A stretch of 17,732 bases of DNA from assembly GCA_900549495.1 (NCBI GenBank), contig UROL01000018.1, positions 1 through 17,732 of the forward strand, read 5' to 3'. Shown here in pieces: positions 7,393-13,539 of this stretch (positions are counted from its first letter, which is position 1; each line of letters starts with the position of its first letter). The stretch comes from an uncultured Eubacteriales bacterium (GTDB lineage: Bacteria; Bacillota; Clostridia; Oscillospirales; Oscillospiraceae). The position numbers were made by a program, and so were the translations under genes. Under the pieces are notes generated by a model, which worked only from the letters and a program-made list of their open reading frames with translations, searched no databases and was not told the DNA's origin.

Positions 7393-8361
7393 ATGAAAAA
7401 GATGATTTCCTTGGTTTTGGCTGCTGCAATGGTGCTGGGGATGGCCTCCGCCGTCACCGCCCGGGCAGAGGAAAAGACCTATACCGTGGGCATTTGCCAG
7501 CTGGTGCAGCATGCGGCTTTGGATGCCGCTACCCAGGGCTTTATGGATGCCCTGACCGAGAAGCTGGGGGACAATGTGAAGATCGACTTGCAGAACGCCC
7601 AGGGCGAGTCCACCACCTGCTCCACCATCGTCACCGGCTTTGTGGCCAACGAATACGATTTGATTATGGCCAACGCCACCCCGGCCCTGCTGGCAGCGGT
7701 GGCGGCTACCGATACCATTCCCATTTTGGGTACCTCTGTGACCGATTACGCCACGGCTCTGGCCATTGACGACATGGATGCCTCCGTGGGCACCGGTATC
7801 AATGTATCCGGCACCTCCGACGGCGTTCCCGCACAGCTGTATGCCGATACGCTTCTGGAGCTGGTGCCCGATGCCAAGAACGTGGCAATCCTGTATTGCT
7901 CCTCGGAGCCGAACTCCGTGCTTCAGGCGCAGCAGTTCGCAGCTTGCATGGACGAAAAGGGAGTCAAAACCCGGGTCTATACCTTCACCGATTCCAACGA
8001 CATCCAGGCAGTGGTCACCACCGCTGTGGAGGATGTGGATGCCATGTACATCCCCACCGACAATACCGCCGCTTCCAATATGACCATCATTTCCAATGTG
8101 TGCGCCGGTGCGAATCTGCCTGTGATTTGCGGCGAGGAGGGAATGTGCGGCGCCGGTGGTTTGGCTACGGTTTCCATCAGCTACTATGATATCGGCCATG
8201 TCTGCGGCGAGATGGCCTATGACGTTCTGGTAAACGGCGCAGATGTCTCCACCATGCCCATCGGCTATGCGGCCTCCCCGGTAAAGAAGTACAATCCCGA
8301 CTATGCCCAGGCCATTGGCTTTGAGATGCCCCAGGGCTACGAGGCCATCGAAACCCAGTAA
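7393..8361 (+). CDS. ABC importer substrate-binding protein (ABC_sub_bind / TrpX-like family)
   Basis: 322 residues from the ATG at 7393. AAGGAG at 7378-7383 lies 9 nt before this ATG but only 3 nt before the in-frame ATG at 7387, so 7393 is preferred; the difference is two residues. A signal peptide (MKKMISLVLAAAMVLGMASA) ends near ARA-EE, followed by the mature start EKTYTVGICQLVQHAALDAA, typical of the family that includes streptococcal TrpX (two-lobed Rossmann-like binding protein). Family members bind aromatic amino acids or related small molecules; the ligand here is unproven. Unusually there is no lipobox cysteine, so it may be released or held by the uncleaved signal rather than lipid-anchored. 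Permease and ATPase genes follow. Confidence 0.88.
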   Translation: MKKMISLVLAAAMVLGMASAVTARAEEKTYTVGICQLVQHAALDAATQGFMDALTEKLGDNVKIDLQNAQGESTTCSTIVTGFVANEYDLIMANATPALLAAVAATDTIPILGTSVTDYATALAIDDMDASVGTGINVSGTSDGVPAQLYADTLLELVPDAKNVAILYCSSEPNSVLQAQQFAACMDEKGVKTRVYTFTDSNDIQAVVTTAVEDVDAMYIPTDNTAASNMTIISNVCAGANLPVICGEEGMCGAGGLATVSISYYDIGHVCGEMAYDVLVNGADVSTMPIGYAASPVKKYNPDYAQAIGFEMPQGYEAIETQ

Positions 8362-8378
8362 CCCATCCGGGAACGACA

Positions 8379-8422
8379 GCAGAATATTCTCCCGGCAAAA
8401 CCCTTGCCGGGGGATTTTCTGC
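8379..8422 (+). promoter_or_regulatory. Long hairpin between binding-protein and permease genes
   Basis: An inner stem at 8388-8398 / 8404-8414 (core CCCGGCAA / TTGCCGGG, 5-nt loop) is capped below by a second pairing GCAGAA (8379-8384) / TTCTGC (8417-8422), with TTTT just after the inner stem. It starts 17 nt after the binding-protein stop and ends 14 nt before the permease ribosome binding site. In binding-protein importers such hairpins usually act as leaky terminators or 3' stabilisers that give more binding protein than permease; this role is inferred. Confidence 0.6.
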
Positions 8423-8450
8423 AAACAGAAAATAACAGGAGGTCAATTCC

Positions 8451-9443
8451 ATGCTGGATGCTCTCATGGTATCTATCCCCGAATACTTTGCTTCTCTGAA
8501 ATTTACTGCGCTGCTTCGTGCCCTCCCTGGGGGCGTGGCCCAGGGCCTTATCTGGGGCGTACTGGCTCTGGGCGTGTTCCTCACCTTCCGGATGCTGGGC
8601 GTGTCCGACCTGACGGTGGACGGAAGCATGGCCACCGGCGGCGCTGTCTGCATCATGCTGGTGCTGGCGGGGGTCAATCCCCAGTTGGCGCTGCTGGCCT
8701 CCTTCCTGGCCGGTATGGCGGCGGGAGTTATTACCGGCTTCCTGCACACCAAGCTGGGTATCCCGGATATTCTGGCAGGTATTCTCACCCAGATTTCCCT
8801 GTACTCCATCAATCTGAACATTATGGGCAAGGCTAACCAGGCGGTAAACGTCAACAAGGTCGCCTTCCTCTTTTCCTCCAATGCCAAGCTGCTGACCCGC
8901 ACCATCTGGATTGTGCTGGGGGTATGCGTGGCGCTGGTGGTGGCACTATACCTGTATCTGGGCACGGAGCACGGCTCCGCTCTGCGGGCCACCGGCATCA
9001 ACGGCAATATGGCCCGGGCCCAGGGCATCAACACCAATCGGATGAAGGTCATCGGTCTGGCGCTGAGCAACGGCCTGGTGGCTCTGTCCGGGGGCATCAT
9101 GTCCCAGTATCAGGGCTTTGCCGATGTGAAAATGGGCACCGGTGCCATTGTGATTGGTCTGGCTGCCGTAATCATCGGCGAGGTGCTGGGCGAGGCTCTG
9201 GTGGGCAGACATATGAACTTCATGGTTCGTCTGGCCTTTGTGGTGCTGGGCAGCGTGATTTACTATGTGGTGTATGTATTTGTCCTCTGGCTGAAATTCC
9301 CGCCGGATGATATGAAGCTCCTCACCGCTGTTGTTGTGGCTATTTTCCTGGCAGTGCCCAATTTGCGGGCAGCAAAGCGGAATTCCTTTGGCCGGATTGC
9401 CAAGCTGAATGCCAAGGCCGCCAGACAGAGTCAGGAGGGATAA
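8451..9443 (+). CDS. ABC importer permease (BPD_transp_2 / LivH-like, TrpY-like)
   Basis: 330 residues; AGGAGG at 8437-8442, 8 nt before the ATG. Very hydrophobic, with about eight to nine membrane helices. The stretch GLIWGVLALGVFLTFRMLGV followed by SDLTVDGSMATGG, and GTEHGSALRATGINGNMARAQGI with NTNRMKVIGLALSNGLVALSGG, are hallmark segments of branched-chain-type permeases that pair with ABC_sub_bind proteins. The second is the cytoplasmic coupling loop to the ATPase. The C-terminus is basic and cytoplasmic (RNSFGRIAKLNAKAARQSQEG). It forms the membrane pore with the neighbouring ATPase, whose start codon lies 3 nt after this stop codon. Confidence 0.92.
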   Translation: MLDALMVSIPEYFASLKFTALLRALPGGVAQGLIWGVLALGVFLTFRMLGVSDLTVDGSMATGGAVCIMLVLAGVNPQLALLASFLAGMAAGVITGFLHTKLGIPDILAGILTQISLYSINLNIMGKANQAVNVNKVAFLFSSNAKLLTRTIWIVLGVCVALVVALYLYLGTEHGSALRATGINGNMARAQGINTNRMKVIGLALSNGLVALSGGIMSQYQGFADVKMGTGAIVIGLAAVIIGEVLGEALVGRHMNFMVRLAFVVLGSVIYYVVYVFVLWLKFPPDDMKLLTAVVVAIFLAVPNLRAAKRNSFGRIAKLNAKAARQSQEG

Positions 9444-9446
9444 GCC

Positions 9447-10244
9447 ATGCTGAAAATCAAGAACGTATACAAGACCTTCAATGCCGGCACCATCAACGAA
9501 AAGAAGGCACTGAAAAATTTGAACCTGACCCTGCAAACCGGTGAGTTCTGCACCGTCATCGGAGGCAACGGTGCCGGTAAGTCCACCATGCTCAATGCCG
9601 TGTCCGGGGTGTGGCCGGTGGACTCCGGGGCTATCCTTATTGATGGGCAGGATATCTCCGGCCTGTGCGAATACAAGCGTGCCCCCTTCCTGGGCCGGGT
9701 CTTTCAGGACCCCATGAACGGCACTGCCGCCGATATGCAGATTATTGAGAATTTGGCCCTGGCCGCCCGCCGGGGGGAGAGACGCCGGGTGTTCCGCTGG
9801 GGCGTACCCAAGGCGGACACGGAAAAATACCGGGATATGCTCCGCACCCTGGATTTGGGCCTGGAGGACCGGCTTACCACCAAGGTGGGGCTGCTCTCCG
9901 GCGGCCAGCGCCAGGCACTGACATTGCTGATGGCTACCTTGCAGAAGCCCCAGCTGCTGCTTCTTGATGAACACACCGCCGCCCTGGATCCCAAAACCGC
10001 TTCCAAGGTGCTGGATGCCACCCAGCGCATTGTGGAGCAGGATCACCTGACCACCCTGATGATTACCCATAATATGCGCGATGCCATTGCCTATGGCAAT
10101 CGCCTGGTGATGATGTATGACGGCCACATTGTGGTGGACGTCTCCGGCGAGGAGAAAAAACGCCTCACCGTGGAGCAGCTCCTGGAGCTGTTCAGCAAGG
10201 CCTCCGGTTCGGACGAGGCCGACGACAAATTGATTCTCTCCTAA
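9447..10244 (+). CDS. ABC importer ATP-binding protein (TrpZ-like)
   Basis: 265 residues; AGGAGG at 9433-9438 within the end of the permease gene. All ABC ATPase motifs are intact: Walker A GGNGAGKST (39-47, K45), signature LSGGQRQA (150-157), Walker B LLLLDEH with D174/E175, and H-loop H208 (MITHNM). The residue after the catalytic Glu is His in LDEHTAAL, common in the family that serves ABC_sub_bind importers. It powers the permease encoded directly upstream. The operon ends at the hairpin at 10257-10298. Confidence 0.94.
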   Translation: MLKIKNVYKTFNAGTINEKKALKNLNLTLQTGEFCTVIGGNGAGKSTMLNAVSGVWPVDSGAILIDGQDISGLCEYKRAPFLGRVFQDPMNGTAADMQIIENLALAARRGERRRVFRWGVPKADTEKYRDMLRTLDLGLEDRLTTKVGLLSGGQRQALTLLMATLQKPQLLLLDEHTAALDPKTASKVLDATQRIVEQDHLTTLMITHNMRDAIAYGNRLVMMYDGHIVVDVSGEEKKRLTVEQLLELFSKASGSDEADDKLILS

Positions 10245-10256
10245 TTTCCCCCCAAA

Positions 10257-10298
10257 AATGAAAATCCCAGCCAGGATTGCCCGGCTGGGATTTTCATT
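10257..10298. terminator. Bidirectional terminator between convergent genes
   Basis: Perfect 16-bp stem 10257-10272 / 10283-10298 (AAAATCCCAGCC / GGCTGGGATTTT core) with a 10-nt loop. T-rich on the 3' side of both strands, it lies 12 nt after the importer ATPase stop codon and just after the end of the convergent DUF975 gene at 10307, so it can serve both. Confidence 0.9.
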
Positions 10299-10306
10299 CT
10301 GTAGGA

Positions 10307-11293
10307 TTACATTTGGAAGATGTTGCCCAGCACAGCGCCGTCCTGGGGCTGCTTGGGGCACAGACTGTCATAAAACAGGGCATAGGTCACGGCAATGCGA
10401 TTGCTGAAGAAATAACGCACGGCAAAATCCGCCGCCAGATAGGCCAGCACAATGGCGAAGAAATAAGCCACCGGGGACAGGGGGAGGCTGACACCAAAAA
10501 TGGCCAGCAGAATGTCCAGATAAATCAGGCAGCTCACCAGCCACTGCAAAACATAATACCACCAGAGGCTGATATCCACCCGGAGCATCATTTTCATATT
10601 CCCATGCATCATCCGGCGGCTCTCCCGCAGAACGCCGAAGGCACCCAGCTGGGGCCGGTCAATCAGCAGATAGTCCACCATCCGATAGGTGCAGGAATAG
10701 AGCCACGTCATGGGAATCAGCAGCACCAGATAAATTATCAACAGAGGCAGCATGGCCGTGTACGCCGTGTCCAGCAGGGACAGCATGGCTTCGGCGCTCA
10801 TGGTGCCCCCTTCGGTCAGGGGCAGGGTGGCAACCAGCAGCCGGTTGGCAAAGGGTGTGAGGAAATAGAGGTTGACGGTGAGGAAGCCCAGGGCCAGGGT
10901 AATGGCAATGAAAATTGCCGCTTGCAGCAGCCTGGTGCGCAGCAGCACCCATACCCGCTCAACCCCGGCCTTCAGAGTGCTCCGGGAGGCGTATTGCCCC
11001 CGGGCAATCCGGAGCATGGCGGCAGTGTAGCCCAGGGTAAGGCACATCACCAGCAGCATTTGGGCAATGGTCAGGGCGGTGCTGGTGGTGGACAGCAGGG
11101 AGCGGGTGCTGATGCCCTGCAAACCGCCGGTCTGGGAAATTTGCCCGTCCAGCAGATACTTCACAGCATTGACAACCAAGGAGGAACCGGCCAAAATTCC
11201 CGCATAGATAAGAACCAGCGTTTTGGCTTCCTTGTTGCCCTCCAGCCGGTTGCTGGCCTTTTTCTTAAGATACTTTGCAGATGGAATACTCAT
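10307..11293 (-). CDS. DUF975 family integral membrane protein
   Basis: 328 residues; ribosome binding site AGGAGAG lies about 5 nt before the ATG on the minus strand. A positively charged N-terminus (MSIPSAKYLKKKASNRLEGN) precedes about six membrane helices. The segment VLRESRRMMHGNMKMMLRVDIS between two helices matches the conserved ESRRMM-G motif of DUF975 proteins, which are common in Firmicutes and have no proven function. Usual members are about 200-300 residues, so this one is at the long side, with an extra hydrophobic stretch in the first half. It is divergent from a XRE-type regulator, which may control it. No catalytic motif is seen. Confidence 0.78.
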   Translation of the reverse strand: MSIPSAKYLKKKASNRLEGNKEAKTLVLIYAGILAGSSLVVNAVKYLLDGQISQTGGLQGISTRSLLSTTSTALTIAQMLLVMCLTLGYTAAMLRIARGQYASRSTLKAGVERVWVLLRTRLLQAAIFIAITLALGFLTVNLYFLTPFANRLLVATLPLTEGGTMSAEAMLSLLDTAYTAMLPLLIIYLVLLIPMTWLYSCTYRMVDYLLIDRPQLGAFGVLRESRRMMHGNMKMMLRVDISLWWYYVLQWLVSCLIYLDILLAIFGVSLPLSPVAYFFAIVLAYLAADFAVRYFFSNRIAVTYALFYDSLCPKQPQDGAVLGNIFQM

Positions 11294-11326
11294 GGATACT
11301 CTCCTATGTTTCTTTTTCTATCTAAA

Positions 11327-11355
11327 GTTATAAAGCATTTTGGGGAAAATAGCAA
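11327..11355 (-). promoter_or_regulatory. Promoter of the DUF975 gene
   Basis: On the minus strand TTGCTA (11350-11355), 17-nt spacer, TATAAC (11327-11332). Transcription would start near 11320, about 27 nt before the start codon at 11293. The site lies back to back with the likely promoter of the XRE-TPR gene. Confidence 0.5.
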
Positions 11356-11374
11356 ATGAATTTTTCTGGAATTG

Positions 11375-11403
11375 TGGAAATAATTTGCCTGGTGTGGTAA
11401 AAT
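11375..11403 (+). promoter_or_regulatory. Probable promoter of the XRE-TPR regulator
   Basis: TAAAAT (11398-11403) with an extended TG at 11395-11396. The -35 region 17 nt upstream (TGGAAA, 11375-11380) is poor, as expected for extended -10 promoters. A start near 11410 gives a leader of about 23 nt before the ATG at 11433. Confidence 0.45.
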
Positions 11404-11432
11404 GGCCGCAAGAACAGCCGGGGGGTGGAAAT

Positions 11433-12209
11433 ATGGAATTGGGCGAGCGGCTGCGCCGGGCCAGGCTGGCCGCCGGGCTCAGTCAGAGGCAGCTGGTGGG
11501 GGACCGCATTACCCGCAACATGCTCTCGCAAATCGAGCATGGTACGGCGGCACCCTCCATGGAAACCCTGCGTTACCTGGCAGAGCGGCTGGGCAGACCC
11601 GTGAGCTATTTCCTGGACCAGGGGGAGGCGGACTTCCTGGAAAGGGCCTGGTCTTCCTTCGACTCCGGGGATGATGCCGGGGCCTTGCAGCTATTGGAGC
11701 AGCTCCGGGAGCAGACCCGGGAATCCCACCTCCTGAAATCTCTGGCCCTGCTGCGGCTGGCCCAGACCTCGGCAGAGCAGGGAAGAGATGTGTATGCCCG
11801 GAAGCTGCTGAGTCAGGCCCAGGAGCTGGAGGGAGAAATCCCCTGGCTGCCGGAGCTGAAAATCCGGCGGCTGCAAATTTCGGCCCGGCTCCACCTGGCG
11901 GTGGACCCTGCGGCCCTCCCCAGCCTGGACCAGCAGCTGTATCTCCATGCCTATGTGTGTATGCGCTCTGATGCCCCGGAACAGGCGGCAGCCTACCTGG
12001 ATGCCTGCCAGGACCGCACCGCATCCCCCTGGCGGCTGCTCCGGGCCAGAACATACATGGCCCAGCGGGAATATACCCCCGCCGCCCAGCTGCTTCGGCA
12101 GGAGGAAAAACGCTGCCCCGAAGAGGCAATCCCACTGCTGGAGCAATGCTTCCGGGAGCTAGGCGATTTCCAGCTTGCCTACCACTATGCTTGTCTACAG
12201 CGTAAGTAA
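11433..12209 (+). CDS. XRE-family helix-turn-helix regulator with TPR-like C-terminus
   Basis: 258 residues from the ATG at 11433 (GGGGGTGG upstream); the open frame extends back to 11340, but that part overlaps the promoter and lacks a binding site. The N-terminus MELGERLRRARLAAGLSQRQ, then RNMLSQIEHGTAAPSMETLR, is a canonical XRE DNA-binding domain (about residues 5-58). The rest is made of helical pairs rich in Leu, Ala and Gln (for example residues 70-115 and 170-258), like the TPR repeats of peptide-responsive Rgg/PlcR-type regulators. No peptide gene is visible next to it. Being divergent from the DUF975 gene, that gene or itself is the likely target. No clear terminator follows. Confidence 0.85.
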   Translation: MELGERLRRARLAAGLSQRQLVGDRITRNMLSQIEHGTAAPSMETLRYLAERLGRPVSYFLDQGEADFLERAWSSFDSGDDAGALQLLEQLREQTRESHLLKSLALLRLAQTSAEQGRDVYARKLLSQAQELEGEIPWLPELKIRRLQISARLHLAVDPAALPSLDQQLYLHAYVCMRSDAPEQAAAYLDACQDRTASPWRLLRARTYMAQREYTPAAQLLRQEEKRCPEEAIPLLEQCFRELGDFQLAYHYACLQRK

Positions 12210-12299
12210 GAAAAGCGGGTTAAAGGCGAATGTGCTGCCCGTTGATACGACAATTTTCCATTGCAATTTGATAAAACTGCTGAAATGGCATTGCCCTCC

Positions 12300-12328
12300 T
12301 TGACAAAGCCGGTTTTTTCTTTGATAAT
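12300..12328 (+). promoter_or_regulatory. Sigma-A promoter, apparently the displaced promoter of the dehydrogenase gene
   Basis: Perfect TTGACA (12300-12305), 17-nt spacer, GATAAT (12323-12328). It ends 7 nt before the left inverted repeat of the PHP cassette. If 12335-13502 is removed, transcription would start at the junction and run into the ribosome binding site of the dehydrogenase at 13526-13532, so this appears to be the original promoter of that gene. In its present place it reads into the cassette. Confidence 0.7.
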
Positions 12329-12330
12329 AT

Positions 12331-12334
12331 GATG
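12331..12334. repeat. Candidate target-site duplication, left copy (GATG)
   Basis: GATG directly outside the left end of the cassette, matched by GATG at 13503-13506 directly outside the right end. Four bases are short, so chance cannot be excluded, but the position is exactly where a duplication is expected. Confidence 0.45.
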
Positions 12335-12335
12335 A

Positions 12336-12356
12336 ATAAAACCAGATAGGGAGAAA
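12336..12356 (+). repeat. Left terminal inverted repeat of the cassette
   Basis: 21 bases beginning ATAAAACC and ending GATAGGGAGAAA; inverted copy at 13481-13501 with one mismatch (A/T at 12344). Weaker similarity goes on inward: 11 of 15 positions after a one-base shift (12364-12378 against the complement of 13460-13474). Confidence 0.8.
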
Positions 12357-12403
12357 TCTCAAATATATGTTATTGCAGAATTAACATTTTTCAGCACTCA
12401 TGA

Positions 12404-12432
12404 TTGCGCTTCTTGTAACGGTAATGTATAAT
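12404..12432 (+). promoter_or_regulatory. Promoter of the PHP gene inside the cassette
   Basis: TTGCGC (12404-12409), 17-nt spacer, perfect TATAAT (12427-12432). A start near 12440 gives a leader of about 60 nt. A 6-bp hairpin ATCTCA (12467-12472) / TGAGAT (12482-12487) lies just before the GGAGG at 12489-12493. The rest of the stretch 12210-12501 has no gene that I can support. Confidence 0.65.
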
Positions 12433-12501
12433 ACATCCAAACACACTGGCAAATCGGGATTTTACGATCTCACGAGTGAACTGAGATTGGAGGAATGAAT
12501 A

Positions 12502-13293
12502 ATGAGAGACGTACATGTACACTTTTTACATGGAAATCCTATAGGCTATAATATTGATTTTTTTGAGGGATTCATTAAAGTTGCACAAGCTGCAGGACTT
12601 GATGAGATATACATGCTTGAGCATACTCATCAATTTACTGAATTTGAGAAAGTATACGAACCAATAAAGTCCTATAACGATTTTCAGAATAACTGGATAA
12701 CAAAAAGAATGAACGGTTCAATAGACGAGTATATTAGCTTTATTAAAAGAGTACGAAATATTAAGTACCCTGTAAAAGTGAAGTTCGGTCTTGAAGTCTG
12801 TTATATTCCTGAAACTGCTGATGTTCTGGCAGATATTCTTGATAAATATGATTTTCATTTTCTTACAGGTGCTGTACATTGGATTGACGGTTGGGGATTT
12901 GACCATATGGGGCAAAAGGAGATTTGGGAAAGCAAAAACATAGAAGAAGTATATAAAAGATATTATGATATTATGTTCCAGTTATGTGAGAGCGGTTTAT
13001 TTAACGGACTTGCCCATCCTGACTCAATCAAATGTTTTGGCTATAAACCGAACATTGATTTAACAGAATATTATAATAAATTGGCTGTGTTGTTAAATAA
13101 ACATAGTATGTATGCCGAAAACAGCGGAGGATTACACTTAAATTATAGTTCTGATATTGAACTTGGTTTAAATCCTCAATTATTATCTATTCTGACAAAA
13201 AACAACGTGCAAATTGAGACTGCTTCCGATGCACACAAACAAAGTGATGTTGGTGCTAATATCATGGAACTTGAAAATATGCTCAAAGATTAG
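12502..13293 (+). CDS. PHP-domain metal-dependent phosphoesterase (histidinol-phosphatase-like), foreign base composition
   Basis: 263 residues; GGAGG at 12489-12493, 8 nt before the ATG. PHP motifs in order: H5-x-H7 (RDVHVHF), E40-H41 (MLEHTH), an acidic residue in FGLEVCYIP, His in GAVHW, His in GLAHPDSIKCFGY, and D-x-H in ASDAHKQSD. These are the ligands of the trinuclear metal site, so the enzyme should be active. The length and motif pattern resemble HisJ/HisK-type histidinol phosphatases, but no his gene is nearby, so the substrate may be another phosphomonoester. It is the only gene of an AT-rich cassette bounded by inverted repeats. Codons are A/T-ending, unlike all other genes here, which shows recent transfer. 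Alternative: a nucleotide- or sugar-phosphate phosphatase acting in resistance or competition; there is no direct evidence for that. Confidence 0.85.
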   Translation: MRDVHVHFLHGNPIGYNIDFFEGFIKVAQAAGLDEIYMLEHTHQFTEFEKVYEPIKSYNDFQNNWITKRMNGSIDEYISFIKRVRNIKYPVKVKFGLEVCYIPETADVLADILDKYDFHFLTGAVHWIDGWGFDHMGQKEIWESKNIEEVYKRYYDIMFQLCESGLFNGLAHPDSIKCFGYKPNIDLTEYYNKLAVLLNKHSMYAENSGGLHLNYSSDIELGLNPQLLSILTKNNVQIETASDAHKQSDVGANIMELENMLKD

Positions 13294-13311
13294 TAAGCAT
13301 ATAGAATATTT

Positions 13312-13433
13312 TAGCTTATCGAAATTAAGCTACCGTGGAAATGTTCAATTTGGTGGAGCGACAACTTCCGGTTTGTCGGGCTGCTTGATTGTCCACAAAA
13401 ATAGCGAGCATCGGATTGTGTCAACCACAATCC
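13312..13433 (+). other. Cluster of inverted repeats downstream of the PHP gene
   Basis: Between the PHP stop and the right end of the cassette lie three hairpins: TAGCTTA (13312-13318) / TAAGCTA (13326-13332); CGACAA (13359-13364) / TTGTCG (13373-13378), itself enclosed by GTGGA (13353-13357) / TCCAC (13392-13396); and GGATTGTG (13413-13420) / CACAATCC (13426-13433). None has a T-run right after it, so they are not ordinary terminators. They could be a structured 3' untranslated region, a small RNA, or DNA structures used in transposition. Confidence 0.45.
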
Positions 13434-13480
13434 AAATTCATATCCGAGAGCTGAGCGGACTTAAATAGCAAATAGACTTT

Positions 13481-13501
13481 TTTCTCCCTATCAGGTTTTA
13501 T
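13481..13501 (-). repeat. Right terminal inverted repeat of the cassette
   Basis: 21 bases beginning TTTCTCCCTATC and ending GGTTTTAT, the inverted copy of 12336-12356 with one mismatch. A run of T extends inward (13478-13483). A weak outward promoter TAGACT (13473-13478)-N17-TTTTAT (13496-13501), 4 of 6 matches in each box, might drive the dehydrogenase from here. Confidence 0.8.
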
Positions 13502-13502
13502 C

Positions 13503-13506
13503 GATG
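13503..13506. repeat. Candidate target-site duplication, right copy (GATG)
   Basis: GATG next to the right end of the cassette, equal to 12331-12334. It also creates an upstream ATG at 13504 in frame with the dehydrogenase, which lacks a ribosome binding site. Confidence 0.45.
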
Positions 13507-13539
13507 GAACACAAAACAAAAAACACGGAGGTTTTACTT

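Larger units (their letters stand above)
12335..13502 (+). mobile_element. Transposase-less, inverted-repeat-bounded AT-rich cassette carrying a PHP phosphoesterase gene
   Basis: The segment is bounded by 21-bp inverted repeats (20 of 21 matching) and flanked by GATG on both sides. It has one gene, which is not a transposase, and a base composition far from its neighbours (20 G/C in the 60 bases from 12541; 38 in the 60 from 13801). Taking it out restores a sensible promoter-leader-gene arrangement for the dehydrogenase. This resembles a mobile insertion cassette, that is, a non-autonomous element moved by a transposase encoded elsewhere. The element family cannot be named from sequence. Confidence 0.6.

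Noticed and set aside
8946-10361. Long open frame on the minus strand opposite the importer permease and ATPase
   Set aside because: Runs through the terminator at 10257-10298 and has His/Gln/Gly-rich shadow composition, while the plus strand has complete ABC motifs.
10277-11359. Open frame on the plus strand opposite the DUF975 gene
   Set aside because: Gln/His/Gly-rich shadow with no motif; the minus-strand frame has membrane helices, a ribosome binding site and the DUF975 motif.
13413-13433. Perfect 8-bp inverted repeat as the terminator of the PHP gene
   Set aside because: No T-run follows; the next T-run (13478-13483) lies inside the right inverted repeat and is not preceded by a stable stem.
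13294-13468. Possible small coding region after the PHP gene
   Set aside because: Open only as the tail of another frame that starts inside the PHP gene; no ATG with a ribosome binding site, and the sequence is better explained by hairpins.
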